From positions 1,178,001 to 1,242,000 of the forward strand of contig NZ_CBDCWX010000005.1 of the NCBI RefSeq assembly GCF_965223525.1: a stretch of DNA of 64,000 bases. The letters are read 5' to 3'. The position numbers and the translations under genes are program-made. Numbering within the stretch: position 1 is the stretch's first letter; each line of letters begins with the position of its first letter. The DNA is from Leptofilum sp965223525 (GTDB lineage: Bacteria; Chloroflexota; Anaerolineae; Promineifilales; Promineifilaceae). The notes under the pieces are model-generated. The model had not been told where the DNA came from and ran no database searches. It saw only the letters and a program-made list of their open reading frames with translations. Shown piece after piece: positions 7,578 through 15,359 of the stretch.

Positions 7578-8366
7578 ATGAATCCTTACTTTCCCGGCGA
7601 TAGTTACCACACTCCCAACGATACGCCACGCCACTGGCTGGATCGTCTTTTCTTAGGCAGTCGTTTGGCTTTGCATACGCACTTCATTTGGGAAATTATC
7701 AAGGCCCGACGGCTGGTAACGCGCAAGGCGTACAATCGCAAGGCGTGGGGAGCTACAGCTTATGCGATTTTTAAGATGGTGGAGCAGTGTAACGGCCGCT
7801 TTCACATCACTGGCCTAGATAACATTCACGATTTAAGCGAGTCGGTCGTGTTTGTGAGCAACCATGTAAGCAGCCTGGAGGGCAATGTGCTTGGTTGCTT
7901 GCTGCCCCATCATCAGGAAGTAAGCTTTGTCATTAAAGAGTCGCTGACGCGCTATCCTGTGTTTGGCCCGGTCATTGGGGCGCGCCAGCCGATTACGGTG
8001 GGGCGTACTAACCCACGAGAGGATTTGCAGAAAGTGTTAACTGAGGGCGTTACAATGTTGCAAAACGGCCGTTCCATCATCCTCTTTCCGCAGCACACCC
8101 GCACCCCCACATTTGTGCCAGATGAATTCAACTCGCTAGGGGTAAAGCTAGCCAAACGTGCTGGCGTGCCCGTTGTGCCAATTGCTGTGAAGACTGACTT
8201 TTTGATAAACGGCCGTTATCTGCGTGATTTTGGGCCACTTGATCGTCACCAGCCAATTTATATGGCATTTGGACAACCCTTCCGCGTTACAAATAGTAAG
8301 CAGGCACACTGGGCAATCATTCAATACATCGAGCGTCATTGGGCGCAGTGGCAACAATCTGCTTAA
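7578..8366 (+). CDS. PlsC-type phospholipid/glycerol acyltransferase
   Basis: 1-acyl-glycerol-3-phosphate acyltransferases transfer fatty acyl groups at the inner face of the membrane. The catalytic HxxxxD-like site here is VFVSNHVSSLEGNV, where Glu replaces the usual Asp (NHVSSLE); the glycerophosphate-binding block is present as SIILFPQHTRTP, usually FPEGTRS, so Gln-His replaces Glu-Gly. These departures point to a variant acyltransferase rather than classical PlsC. ATG 7578 is chosen because a perfect -10 box precedes it; an in-frame extension to 7473 overlaps the deaminase gene. The gene is convergent with tyrS and leaves 30 bases between the stops. Confidence 0.7.
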   Translation: MNPYFPGDSYHTPNDTPRHWLDRLFLGSRLALHTHFIWEIIKARRLVTRKAYNRKAWGATAYAIFKMVEQCNGRFHITGLDNIHDLSESVVFVSNHVSSLEGNVLGCLLPHHQEVSFVIKESLTRYPVFGPVIGARQPITVGRTNPREDLQKVLTEGVTMLQNGRSIILFPQHTRTPTFVPDEFNSLGVKLAKRAGVPVVPIAVKTDFLINGRYLRDFGPLDRHQPIYMAFGQPFRVTNSKQAHWAIIQYIERHWAQWQQSA

Positions 8367-8396
8367 TCAACCCCCTTGTATCTTAGCAACGAGAAT

Positions 8397-9674
8397 CTAT
8401 TGCTGAACCTGCACCAAATGGTACTTTTTGCGGCCCTTACGCAGGATGATGAACTGGCCATCAATGCTTTGATTGAGCGTGACGGCTTGCCCGGCATCGG
8501 TGATGCGCTCGTTGTTGAGGTAGAGACCGCCCCCCTTGATGGAGCGACGAGCATCCCCTTTTGATGAGGCCAGGCCACTGTCTACGAGCAAATTCACCAC
8601 AGAAAGCCCTTCACCTTCCAGGGCTGTTTTGGCTAGCTTGCTGGAGGGCACATCGGCGAAGATGTCGCGGATGTCGGCAGCTTCCAGCCCATCCAAATCG
8701 CCCCCGAACAGGACTTTGGCAGCTTTTTCGGCTTTGTGAACGGCCGTTTCCCCATGAATCATCCTTGTTACTTCCTGTGCCAACCGTCGCTGCGCCTCGC
8801 GGCGTTCTGGTGCGCTGTAAAGTTTGTCTTCGTATTCGGCAATTTCCTGCCGATTAAGCCAGGTAAAGTAACGTAGGTAGTTCAGCACATCTCCGTCGTC
8901 GGTGTTCAGCCAGAATTGGTAGAAGCGGTACGGCGAGGTGCGATCAGACGCCAGCCAGGCGTTGGTGCCAGCCGATGTTTTGCCAAATTTGGTGCCATCT
9001 GCCTGGGTAATTAGCGGAAAAACAAGCGCATGAGCCTTTTGGCCTTTGGCACGGCGAATAAGCTCCACACCAGATAAAATGTTGCCCCACTGGTCGCTGC
9101 CACCCATTTGTAAAACGCAGTTATGGTTTTCGTAGAGGTACATAAAGTCGTAGGCTTGAAGTAGCATGTAGCTAAACTCTGTGTAGGAGATGCCATCTTC
9201 CCGCGCCAGCCGCGACTTCACAGAATCTTTGGCCATCATGTAATTCACGGTGAAATGTTTGCCAATGTCGCGCAAAAATTCCATCAGGCTTACTTCAGTA
9301 AGCCAATGGGCGTTGTTTACAATCTGTGCGGGGTTGCTTTTTACTTCAAAGTCCAAAATGCCAGACAGTTGCTTTTGGATGCGAACCAGGTTTGCCTGCA
9401 CTTCATCTAGAGAGAGGAGATTGCGTTCAGAGGAACGGCCGCTTGGATCCCCAACCATGCCCGTCCCGCCACCGGCCAAAGCGATGGGCGTATGGCCAAA
9501 CTGCTGCAACCGCGCCATTGCCATCATCGGCACCAAATGGCCAATGTGCAGGCTGTCACCCGTCGGGTCGAAGCCGTTGTAAAGCGTTACCTTCTCTTTT
9601 GCCAGCAGTTCTGGCACGCTTTCTGTGTGGTCGTAAACAAACCCGCGCCAGCGAAGTTCCTCAATTGCGTTCAT
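8397..9674 (-). CDS. tyrS: Tyrosyl-tRNA synthetase
   Basis: Class I synthetase charging tRNA-Tyr. The 425-residue protein has the HIGH motif (HIGHLVPMMAM, ~ residue 42), the KFGKT form of the KMSKS loop (TKFGKTSAG, ~ residue 230) as in TyrS rather than TyrZ enzymes, the tyrosine-binding YTEFSYMLLQAYDF segment, and a C-terminal S4 RNA-binding domain (LAKTALEGEGLSVVNLLVDSGLASSKGDARRSIKGG). A strong Shine-Dalgarno, AGGAG, lies seven bases before the ATG. The 300 bases upstream contain a Tyr-rich leader reading frame and an intrinsic terminator, described separately, predicting control by charged tRNA-Tyr. Its stop faces the acyltransferase stop. Confidence 0.97.
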   Translation of the reverse strand: MNAIEELRWRGFVYDHTESVPELLAKEKVTLYNGFDPTGDSLHIGHLVPMMAMARLQQFGHTPIALAGGGTGMVGDPSGRSSERNLLSLDEVQANLVRIQKQLSGILDFEVKSNPAQIVNNAHWLTEVSLMEFLRDIGKHFTVNYMMAKDSVKSRLAREDGISYTEFSYMLLQAYDFMYLYENHNCVLQMGGSDQWGNILSGVELIRRAKGQKAHALVFPLITQADGTKFGKTSAGTNAWLASDRTSPYRFYQFWLNTDDGDVLNYLRYFTWLNRQEIAEYEDKLYSAPERREAQRRLAQEVTRMIHGETAVHKAEKAAKVLFGGDLDGLEAADIRDIFADVPSSKLAKTALEGEGLSVVNLLVDSGLASSKGDARRSIKGGGLYLNNERITDAGQAVTLNQSIDGQFIILRKGRKKYHLVQVQQ

Positions 9675-9697
9675 AAGTCCTTCTCCTACAAAGTTAT

Positions 9698-9778
9698 CCG
9701 CAGATTTCGCAGATTACACAGATTTTGCTTATCTATCTCTTTGACCTCTGTGTTCTCTGTGGCTAATCTGTGGCAAAA
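9698..9778. repeat. Dispersed intergenic repeat (CAGATT / CTCTGTG type)
   Basis: Short overlapping direct and inverted words (CGCAGATT, ACACAGATT, CTCTGTG, ATCTGTGG) between the tyrS attenuator and the tyrS ribosome-binding site. The same vocabulary recurs near 12.64 kb, 33.0-33.15 kb and inside the metallohydrolase gene at 42.9 kb. This class of low-complexity repeat is widespread in bacterial genomes. Confidence 0.6.
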
Positions 9779-9782
9779 AAAC

Positions 9783-9811
9783 AAAAAAGACGCGGGGGTT
9801 AGCCGCGTCTT
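9783..9811 (-). terminator. Attenuator terminator upstream of tyrS
   Basis: On the minus strand AAGACGCGG pairs perfectly with CCGCGTCTT around a 7-base loop and runs into six U residues. It lies about 30 bases after the stop codon of the Tyr-rich leader and about 110 bases before tyrS. Its 5' arm, with the preceding CCC, can instead pair with part of the leader (GGCGTGTGGG, 9861-9870), the expected antiterminator. Confidence 0.8.
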
Positions 9812-9839
9812 GGGTAGTCTGGGTATTTTGGTTCAGTTG

Positions 9840-9929
9840 TCAGTGACAGCCAACTTCATCCCCACACGCCTGCGGCGTCCGTGTTGCGTAAGTATAGCTG
9901 TAGTAATAGCTGAAAAAGTGCAGATTCAT
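9840..9929 (-). CDS. Tyrosine-rich leader peptide of the tyrS attenuator
   Basis: A 29-codon frame with an ATG start contains FFSYYYSYTY, i.e. Tyr codons 8, 9, 10, 12 and 14 plus two Phe codons, all within the first half. It starts about 3 bases after the predicted transcription start and ends about 30 bases before an intrinsic terminator. Downstream of the Tyr run, ACGCC (9874-9878) pairs with GGCGT (9866-9870). A ribosome stalled on Tyr codons would cover ACGCC and free GGCGTGTGGG to pair with CCCAAGACGC (9805-9814), the terminator's 5' arm, letting RNA polymerase continue into tyrS. This is the logic of trp/his/pheST leaders. The peptide itself probably has no function. Translation is unproven, but the composition and position are hard to explain otherwise. 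Confidence 0.75.
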   Translation of the reverse strand: MNLHFFSYYYSYTYATRTPQACGDEVGCH

Positions 9930-9938
9930 AATGGGCGC

Positions 9939-9967
9939 ATGGTAGCATGGGGGCTAGGATTCGTCAA
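9939..9967 (-). promoter_or_regulatory. Promoter of the tyrS leader
   Basis: Read on the minus strand: TTGACG (9967-9962), a 17-base spacer and TACCAT (9944-9939). Start of transcription is expected near 9932, about three bases before the leader ATG. The -35 lies eight bases beyond the stop of the upstream MFS gene, so tyrS has its own promoter. Confidence 0.65.
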
Positions 9968-9974
9968 GAATTAT

Positions 9975-11252
9975 TTAGTTTGGTTTGACGCGCTGCATGG
10001 CGACCCAGGCTAGCCCCATGAAAAGTGCGCTGAACAGAAAGAGCCAACGGTAGTTGTTGTCTAAGCTATCTACCACTAAGCCGCCTAATGTTGGCCCCAA
10101 AACGGCCGCTAACTGTGAAGAAAAGTAGTACAGCCCTGTATACGCCCCGATGCGCCGCTCGTCGCCGTGGTCATACACCAGCGGCAGGCTGTTGACGTTG
10201 ACACAAGACCAAAAAATCCCCGCCAACACCAGCACCACAATGAACATGACCGCCCCCTGAATGAGAAAGTAACCAGCCAGCATGAGCAATGTTAGCCCGG
10301 TTAAGCCGATGCGTATGGCTTGGCGACGGCCGTATTTGGTGCCAATCAATCCTGCTGGAACGGCAAACAAAATAAAGCTTATGGTAATCGAACCCGCATA
10401 AATAGAAGCTATGCCAGGGGAAATGTCCAGTGTAAAAACCGCAAACGAGGAGAGTCCTGCTTCTAACGCGTTAAAAGCCATGAACCAAAGCAAGATGCCC
10501 AGCAGCACAATCAGGCCGCTTTTGTTGGGATTGCGCCATACAGTTCGTAGGTTTGCCATAACGCCGGGGTCGTCTGGCTCTGCCTCAGTGCTGATTTTCT
10601 CTGGTTCGCGCACGCCCAGCAGAGCAACCAGCGCCGCTGCAACCAGCAATATGCCACCACCAATGAACGGAGCCATTCGTCCTAATTCTGGATCAATGGC
10701 ACTGAACTGCTCAAACAGCAGCCCGCCGCCAAAAAATGCCAGCAATCCGCCAATGCCGCCCATCAGGTTGATGATGCCATTGGCTTTGCTGCGATCTTCT
10801 GGCTGGTACAAATCCCCCAGCCAGGCTACGGTGGGCGAGCGGAACAGGGCCATACCAAAGTTGGTGATGAGAATGAAGGCGGCGATGGCAACGGCCGTTT
10901 GAGCAAATGGAATTAGCGTAAACCCAACCAGTGCAATCGGCACACCCAGCAAAATCCACGGCTTGCGTTGGCCGAAACGGTTCCAGGTGCGGTCACTTTT
11001 GGCACCGACCCACGGCTGCACAAAGACATTGATCAGGTTGTCCCAGGTCATGATGAACAGCGCTAGAGCGGGGCCAAGACCAAAGCCGCGCACGTCTGTG
11101 CCTCCCTCAAAGGCAGGATTGCCTGCTTGCAAAAAGATGGGGATATACTGGTTAAAAATAGGCCAGATGATGCTGATGCCTAAGAAGCCAAAGCCCACAA
11201 TGACTGTTTTTTTGTAGTTGAACGGCCGTTTCGCCGCCGCGCTGCTTGCCAT
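9975..11252 (-). CDS. MFS transporter (GPH/SLC45-like)
   Basis: A 425-residue integral membrane protein with about 12 hydrophobic segments. The loop between helices 2 and 3 reads VGAKSDRTWNRFGQRKPWILLG, the version of MFS motif A typical of the glycoside-pentoside-hexuronide and SLC45 sucrose-transporter-like groups; KYGRRQAIRIG is the matching loop in the second half. A sugar or glycoside cotransporter is the best guess, but the substrate cannot be read from sequence. Its start codon faces the Phd/VapC promoter across a 189-base divergent region. The stop is just before the tyrS leader promoter. Confidence 0.75.
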   Translation of the reverse strand: MASSAAAKRPFNYKKTVIVGFGFLGISIIWPIFNQYIPIFLQAGNPAFEGGTDVRGFGLGPALALFIMTWDNLINVFVQPWVGAKSDRTWNRFGQRKPWILLGVPIALVGFTLIPFAQTAVAIAAFILITNFGMALFRSPTVAWLGDLYQPEDRSKANGIINLMGGIGGLLAFFGGGLLFEQFSAIDPELGRMAPFIGGGILLVAAALVALLGVREPEKISTEAEPDDPGVMANLRTVWRNPNKSGLIVLLGILLWFMAFNALEAGLSSFAVFTLDISPGIASIYAGSITISFILFAVPAGLIGTKYGRRQAIRIGLTGLTLLMLAGYFLIQGAVMFIVVLVLAGIFWSCVNVNSLPLVYDHGDERRIGAYTGLYYFSSQLAAVLGPTLGGLVVDSLDNNYRWLFLFSALFMGLAWVAMQRVKPN

Positions 11253-11375
11253 CTAAACCCTCCCAGAAATAGTGCGGATAAGTGAGCAAATGGTAGCTGA
11301 ATTTTGGTGAATGCAAAGTATTTTGTTGGATGTAGGGAGTTGGGTGGGGAACGGCCGTTTGAGAGTCATATAACA

Positions 11376-11404
11376 TTGACAAGCCTCATAAAAACCAATA
11401 CAAT
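11376..11404 (+). promoter_or_regulatory. Consensus promoter of the Phd/VapC operon
   Basis: A perfect TTGACA (11376-11381), a 17-base spacer and TACAAT (11399-11404): the strongest promoter match in the window. Confidence 0.75.
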
Positions 11405-11417
11405 CTAGACAGTCTAG
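11405..11417 (+). promoter_or_regulatory. Operator palindrome of the Phd/VapC operon
   Basis: CTAGAC-A-GTCTAG, a perfect 13-base palindrome directly abutting the -10 box and covering the start site. Phd/YefM-type antitoxins repress their own operon through such palindromes, so it is the probable antitoxin binding site. Confidence 0.6.
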
Positions 11418-11441
11418 CTATTAATCTCTGGGAGGTAAAAA

Positions 11442-11696
11442 ATGATAAGCTCGTGGCAATTGCAAGAAGCCAAAAACAAACTTAGCCAACTGGTAGATGA
11501 AGCTGTAAAGAGCGGCCCACAAATTATTACGCGACGAGGTGTTGAAGTTGTCATTGTTTTGTCGGTTGAAGAGTATCGGCAACTGAAGACATCCAAAGAA
11601 AAGCTGTCCGATTTTTTTCGCCAATCGCCACTTGCAGAAATTGAGCTGGATTTGACCCGCGATAAAAGCCCCGTTAGAGATGAGTTCGTGTTATGA
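11442..11696 (+). CDS. Type II antitoxin, Phd/YefM family
   Basis: An 84-residue protein. The N-terminus WQLQEAKNKLSQLVDEAVKSGPQIITRRGVEVVIVLSVEEYRQL is the standard Phd/YefM fold, which dimerises and binds operator DNA. The C-terminal tail (LAEIELDLTRDKSPVRDEFVL) is acidic and disordered, as needed to wrap and block the toxin. A ribosome-binding site GGGAGG lies 8 bases before the ATG. Its stop overlaps the toxin start by four bases (ATGA), giving coupled synthesis. A consensus promoter and a 13-base palindrome stand upstream, pointing to autoregulation. No ACGGCCGT occurs between 11,350 and 12,710, which suggests the cassette arrived more recently than its surroundings. Confidence 0.88.
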   Translation: MISSWQLQEAKNKLSQLVDEAVKSGPQIITRRGVEVVIVLSVEEYRQLKTSKEKLSDFFRQSPLAEIELDLTRDKSPVRDEFVL

Positions 11697-12118
11697 ACTA
11701 TCTGCTGGACACATGTGTCATTTCGGAACTGGCTGCTAAAAATCCTAACCTACAGGTGTTGGCCTGGATAGATAATGTGCCGGATGAGCACATTTTTTTG
11801 AGCGTTTTGACAATCGGGGAAATTCAACGAGGGATTTCTAAACTTCCAGACTCAAACCGTAAGGACAGTTTGACTGATTGGTTAGAGACAAATCTATTAA
11901 ATCGGTTCAGTGGAAGATTCTTGACACTTGATGTCGAAGTGACATTGAGGTGGGGAGATATGGTAGCCAGTTTGGAAAAAATGGGGCGACCCTTACCTGC
12001 TATTGATTCACTTTTTGCAGCCCAAGCCCTAACCTATAAAATGACTTTTGTAACCCGAAATGTTAAAGATTTTATAGATACAGGTGTCAATTTGTTGAAT
12101 CCTTGGCAAGCTAAATAA
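11693..12118 (+). CDS. Type II toxin, VapC-like PIN ribonuclease
   Basis: A 141-residue PIN-domain protein. The metal-binding acidic residues are visible: Asp in YLLDTCVISEL (residue 6), Glu in LTIGEIQ (~ residue 43), Asp in PAIDSLFAAQAL (~ residue 104) and Asp in VTRNVKDF (~ residue 124). VapC toxins cut tRNA or rRNA when freed from antitoxin. The MNYLLDTCVISEL opening is typical of plasmid- and chromosome-borne FitB/VapC groups. It overlaps the antitoxin by four bases. Length and motifs are complete, so it should be active. Confidence 0.9.
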   Translation: MNYLLDTCVISELAAKNPNLQVLAWIDNVPDEHIFLSVLTIGEIQRGISKLPDSNRKDSLTDWLETNLLNRFSGRFLTLDVEVTLRWGDMVASLEKMGRPLPAIDSLFAAQALTYKMTFVTRNVKDFIDTGVNLLNPWQAK

Positions 12119-12136
12119 CTAACATTTGAGGTGTAA

Positions 12137-12631
12137 ATGAACCCAAAGCGCATCGAACCAAAGCCAGGGCAAGAATCGGTGTGGGATTATCCGCGACCGC
12201 CCCGGCTGGAAGATACCAACAAGCATATCCAAATTGTGTTCAACGGCGTGACCATTGCCGACACGCGCCGTGCCAAGCGCGTGCTGGAAACGAGCCATCC
12301 ACCTACCTACTACATTCCCCCCGAAGATATTAAAACGGAGTATTTGGTGCCTCGCCACAGCACCTCGCTGTGTGAATGGAAGGGACAAGCACACTATTAC
12401 GGCCTCATGGTGGGCGACGCGCAGATCCCGGTTGCAGGCTGGTATTACATCAATCCGCACCCCCCGTTTGAATCAATTAAAATGCACGTTGCCTTTTATG
12501 CAGAGCCAATAGATGCGTGTACGGTGGATGGCGAACTGGTAACACCACAGCCAGGCAGCTTTTACGGCGGCTGGATTACTAGTGATGTGGTTGGCCCCTT
12601 CAAAGGTGAACTAGGTACTGAATTTTGGTAA
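12137..12631 (+). CDS. DUF427 domain protein
   Basis: A 164-residue cytosolic protein. KHIQIVFNGVTIADTRRAKRVLETSHPPTYYIPPEDI and the later CEWKGQAHYYGL are the conserved core of DUF427, a small beta-rich family with no established biochemical role. The second half (VAGWYYINPHPPFESIKMHVAFYAEPIDACTVDGE) contains the other conserved block, where a Trp-Tyr pair and Phe-Tyr residues line a pocket in solved family structures. It has a GAGGTG ribosome-binding site and sits 18 bases after the toxin gene, so it may share its transcript, although the two have no obvious functional link. Confidence 0.85.
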   Translation: MNPKRIEPKPGQESVWDYPRPPRLEDTNKHIQIVFNGVTIADTRRAKRVLETSHPPTYYIPPEDIKTEYLVPRHSTSLCEWKGQAHYYGLMVGDAQIPVAGWYYINPHPPFESIKMHVAFYAEPIDACTVDGELVTPQPGSFYGGWITSDVVGPFKGELGTEFW

Positions 12632-12681
12632 CAGCCACAGAGAATACAGAGATTTTAGAGAAAAGACGGCGAATTTAGAGG
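12632..12681. repeat. Short dispersed repeat between convergent genes
   Basis: Contains CCACAGAGAATACAGAGATTTTAGAG, cut here from the same low-complexity CACAGAG family seen at 9.7 kb and in the gene at 42.9 kb. No T-rich terminator is obvious. Confidence 0.5.
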
Positions 12682-15150
12682 TTACTTCACTTCGAAGATG
12701 AAGGTGCCGTTACGGCCGTATATCATCTCCATCCCCAGATTTTGCAGCAGCCCAGCCGGATCCATCTGCCCTCCTTTAGCCCCGATGAAAATGTGGGTGA
12801 TGCCTTGCTCTTGCAGCCAAACGGCCGTTTCCTCCGCTTGCCAATCTGAAATGTTGTTTAGCTGCTCATTGAACGGCCGTACAAACCCAACCAGGTCTGC
12901 TTTGTAAGTGTAATCAGCAGGAGGCGTACTGCTTTGCCGCCCGGTGAATGGTACCAACCATGCGCCTCCATCGCTGCCAGACCACGCATTTAGCAGCCAA
13001 AGCCAGCTATTCACCGCCACTACCGCATCTTCCGGCACGTTTTCATCTAGCCATGCCAACGCCTCAATATCGGCAGGTTGTGCCAGAACAGTTTGTGGGT
13101 TGATAATGTTGATTTGCTGCTGGACGCCGAAAAGAGTAACGGCCGTTCCCAACAGCGAAGCCAACAAAATCCCGCCAAGCCGCAGCGGTTCCACTTGCTG
13201 CCAGGGCCAACCCCAAAACGCGCTGCCGATGCTGCCCAAAATGAGCGCCAGCGGTAGAAAAGTGGTGATGTAGTAGCTGTTCAAATTCAGTAGCGGCAGC
13301 GCGGGAAAACCAAGATAGTTGCCCGACAATCCCAAAAGAAGCAAGTATGCCCAAATAAATAGAGCAGTTGGAACAGCCGACCATACTCGCCATCGCCAAA
13401 ATCCAGTCAGGTAAATCCAAAGCATTAAGCCTCCCGCCAGCCACAAAAAATAGCGATCCCAGCCCGCCGTGTAGTAGCTGGTGGGGAAGCTAGTGTAATC
13501 TGGTATGCGAGCCGCCAGGGCTGCGCCCGGATTGCTGTTTTGGAACAGGTAGTAAAGCTGCGGCTTGAGGATGAGAATGCTCAAACCAGCTGCTTGCCAA
13601 AGGAAGCGGCCGTTTCGCCCCCAACTCAACAGCCAAACCAATCCGGCAAATGGAACGTAGAAGACAAACACCCGAAAATGGATCAGGAATAGGCCAACCG
13701 CCAGTAGAGCAACCAACCACCACGTTTTGTGCCAGCCCCGCGCCCCGCGCAGCAGCCGCCACGTTAGCCCCAGCAGCACGGGCATGAGCAGCATCGCCGT
13801 AAGCTGCGTGTACCGCCCCCAGGTGGCGTAGTAAGCTGGGAAAAAGAGGGGCAGTGCCACCAAAAAGGCGGCAATTAGCCCAGCGCGACGCTGTCGGGTG
13901 AGCAGCCAGCCGCCCGCGTACACCGTCAGCGGCAGCAGGGCGTTGAGCAGCTGCCCCAGCCCCAGCAGCAGTTGGGGAATCTCCCACTTACCTAGCAGCA
14001 CCAGGCTGCTGCTAATCGTATGAAAGCCAAAATGGTAGGGAAAGCGATCCACCGGCAGGTACGGCGCGTAGCCAGTTTGCGTTATAGTTTGGCCCGATTG
14101 GCTCATGACGGCCGTAATCAACCCATGCCGCACTGAATCTACCCAGGGCGGGAAGACAAGGTCGCGCACGGCGAGGAGGCGCACGGCCAGCCCGATGAGC
14201 AAGAGCGCGACCAAGATAGAATGTTCTGGACGCCAGTTTTTGAAGGGGGACGGGGTGAAAGGGTGACTAGGTGACCGGGTAACCAAGTGACGGAAAATTA
14301 CTAGCAACCAACCGCTAGCCACTAACATCCACAACAGCCAGCCGCTAAAACGCCCGCCAATCAAGGAGAATAAATACCAGAGCGTGGGCCAAACGGCCGT
14401 TCCTAACGCAAGCGCCACCCCTAGTTTGGCCATCGGGTCGGGGAATTTGTGGCGGAACGGCCGTAGCTGTAAAAGCAAGGTTCCCGGCAGCAGTAATAAG
14501 AGCAAGGCCAAAAGCATAATTGCGCTGTAATTCCACAGCAGTTCACCCAAATGGCGCAGCCCATCGGCCCAGGTGAGCTGGTAGCGGCTGGTGAAGTGGA
14601 GTTCTTGCACGGCCGTAGCTGGCACAGCATTGTTCAACGGGCCACTGGCGACTGCCAATTCACTATCTTCCAACAAGTCAACCGTGTAGCCCCAGACGGT
14701 GACGCGGTTATCGTCGCTGCCGCTGAGTGTGAGCAAGTACGGCCGTCCCGCCGAATCCGCCTGCACCGGGAAGCGCAGCACATACGGCTGGTTGTGCCTT
14801 AGCTGGCGCGTCGGCAAAGATTGGGTGACCAGTTGGTTGCCTTGTGTGTCGGAGAGGGTGAGGGTGAAACGGCCGTTTTCTACAGGATCAGGTTCGCCGT
14901 TTCGCGCTAGCAGCAGTTCAATCTCGCGTAAGCCATTGTGCTGTGCCACAAAGCGATAGGTAAGCTGCCCATCGCCAGCCGGAGCGGGCGGAACGGCATT
15001 TAGCCTGCCCTGAACCACATCGGTTGCCAGGATGGGGCTGGTGATGGCGGTGAGGGTAGACGGCCGGGCTGGTTCACCCGCCCAATCCCACAGCAGCACC
15101 AGCCCCACGCCCAGCAAAACCACCAGCCACCTCAACCACTTAATCTCCAA
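12682..15150 (-). CDS. Large multi-pass membrane protein, GT-C glycosyltransferase-like
   Basis: About 820 residues. One N-terminal membrane helix (RWLVVLLGVGLVLLWDWA) is followed by a ~190-residue extracytoplasmic beta-rich region, then about 12 hydrophobic helices, and a C-terminal soluble domain (LAWLDENVPEDAVVAVNSW to the end). Conserved acidic and aromatic residues in the first loop after the helices (FPPWVDSVRHGL, RFPYHFGFHT) and the overall plan recall dolichyl/polyprenyl-phosphate-sugar glycosyltransferases of the GT-C fold, but no exact family match is claimed. The open frame runs back to 15432 through a tRNA and its terminator, so translation must begin later; a TTG near 15150 is the most plausible start, with no clean Shine-Dalgarno. 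It carries many ACGGCCGT sites (at least ten). Confidence 0.6.
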   Translation of the reverse strand: MEIKWLRWLVVLLGVGLVLLWDWAGEPARPSTLTAITSPILATDVVQGRLNAVPPAPAGDGQLTYRFVAQHNGLREIELLLARNGEPDPVENGRFTLTLSDTQGNQLVTQSLPTRQLRHNQPYVLRFPVQADSAGRPYLLTLSGSDDNRVTVWGYTVDLLEDSELAVASGPLNNAVPATAVQELHFTSRYQLTWADGLRHLGELLWNYSAIMLLALLLLLLPGTLLLQLRPFRHKFPDPMAKLGVALALGTAVWPTLWYLFSLIGGRFSGWLLWMLVASGWLLVIFRHLVTRSPSHPFTPSPFKNWRPEHSILVALLLIGLAVRLLAVRDLVFPPWVDSVRHGLITAVMSQSGQTITQTGYAPYLPVDRFPYHFGFHTISSSLVLLGKWEIPQLLLGLGQLLNALLPLTVYAGGWLLTRQRRAGLIAAFLVALPLFFPAYYATWGRYTQLTAMLLMPVLLGLTWRLLRGARGWHKTWWLVALLAVGLFLIHFRVFVFYVPFAGLVWLLSWGRNGRFLWQAAGLSILILKPQLYYLFQNSNPGAALAARIPDYTSFPTSYYTAGWDRYFLWLAGGLMLWIYLTGFWRWRVWSAVPTALFIWAYLLLLGLSGNYLGFPALPLLNLNSYYITTFLPLALILGSIGSAFWGWPWQQVEPLRLGGILLASLLGTAVTLFGVQQQINIINPQTVLAQPADIEALAWLDENVPEDAVVAVNSWLWLLNAWSGSDGGAWLVPFTGRQSSTPPADYTYKADLVGFVRPFNEQLNNISDWQAEETAVWLQEQGITHIFIGAKGGQMDPAGLLQNLGMEMIYGRNGTFIFEVK

Positions 15151-15192
15151 TCCATCGATTCTGCTCAGGACAAGCCTCCAATCTCCAGTCTC

Positions 15193-15227
15193 AAAAGAAA
15201 AAGCCGCCCCAATTTTGGAGCGGCCTT
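15193..15227 (-). terminator. Intrinsic terminator of the tRNA gene
   Basis: On the minus strand GCCGCTCC pairs with GGGGCGGC (one G-U) and runs into TTTTTCTTTT. It begins ~14 bases after the tRNA 3' end. Confidence 0.75.
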
Positions 15228-15240
15228 TGTAATTCCTGTG

Positions 15241-15314
15241 TGGCGCCAAGTGGATTTGAACCACTGACCTAGGGCTTATGAGTCCCCCGCTCTGACCAAC
15301 TGAGCTATGGCGCC
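15241..15314 (-). tRNA. tRNA with anticodon CAU (elongator Met or Ile2)
   Basis: 74 bases fold as a complete cloverleaf on the minus strand: acceptor stem GGCGCCA/TGGCGCC, D-arm GCTC-AGTTGGTCA-GAGC, anticodon loop CTCATAA, T-arm AGTGG-TTCAAAT-CCACT, discriminator A. CCA is not encoded. The paired 1-72 position and absence of three G-C pairs under the anticodon rule out initiator tRNA. Choosing between Met and TilS-modified Ile2 needs a covariance model; the A31-G39 mismatch in the anticodon stem is unusual. Confidence 0.92.
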
Positions 15315-15359
15315 AAAAGCGAACGGAATTATAGCCAACTCTGCCAACGGGAGCAAAAA

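Noticed and set aside
9675..9974. T-box riboswitch upstream of tyrS
   Set aside because: No AGGGUGGNACCGCG-type T-box sequence or specifier hairpin could be found; a Tyr-rich leader explains the region better.
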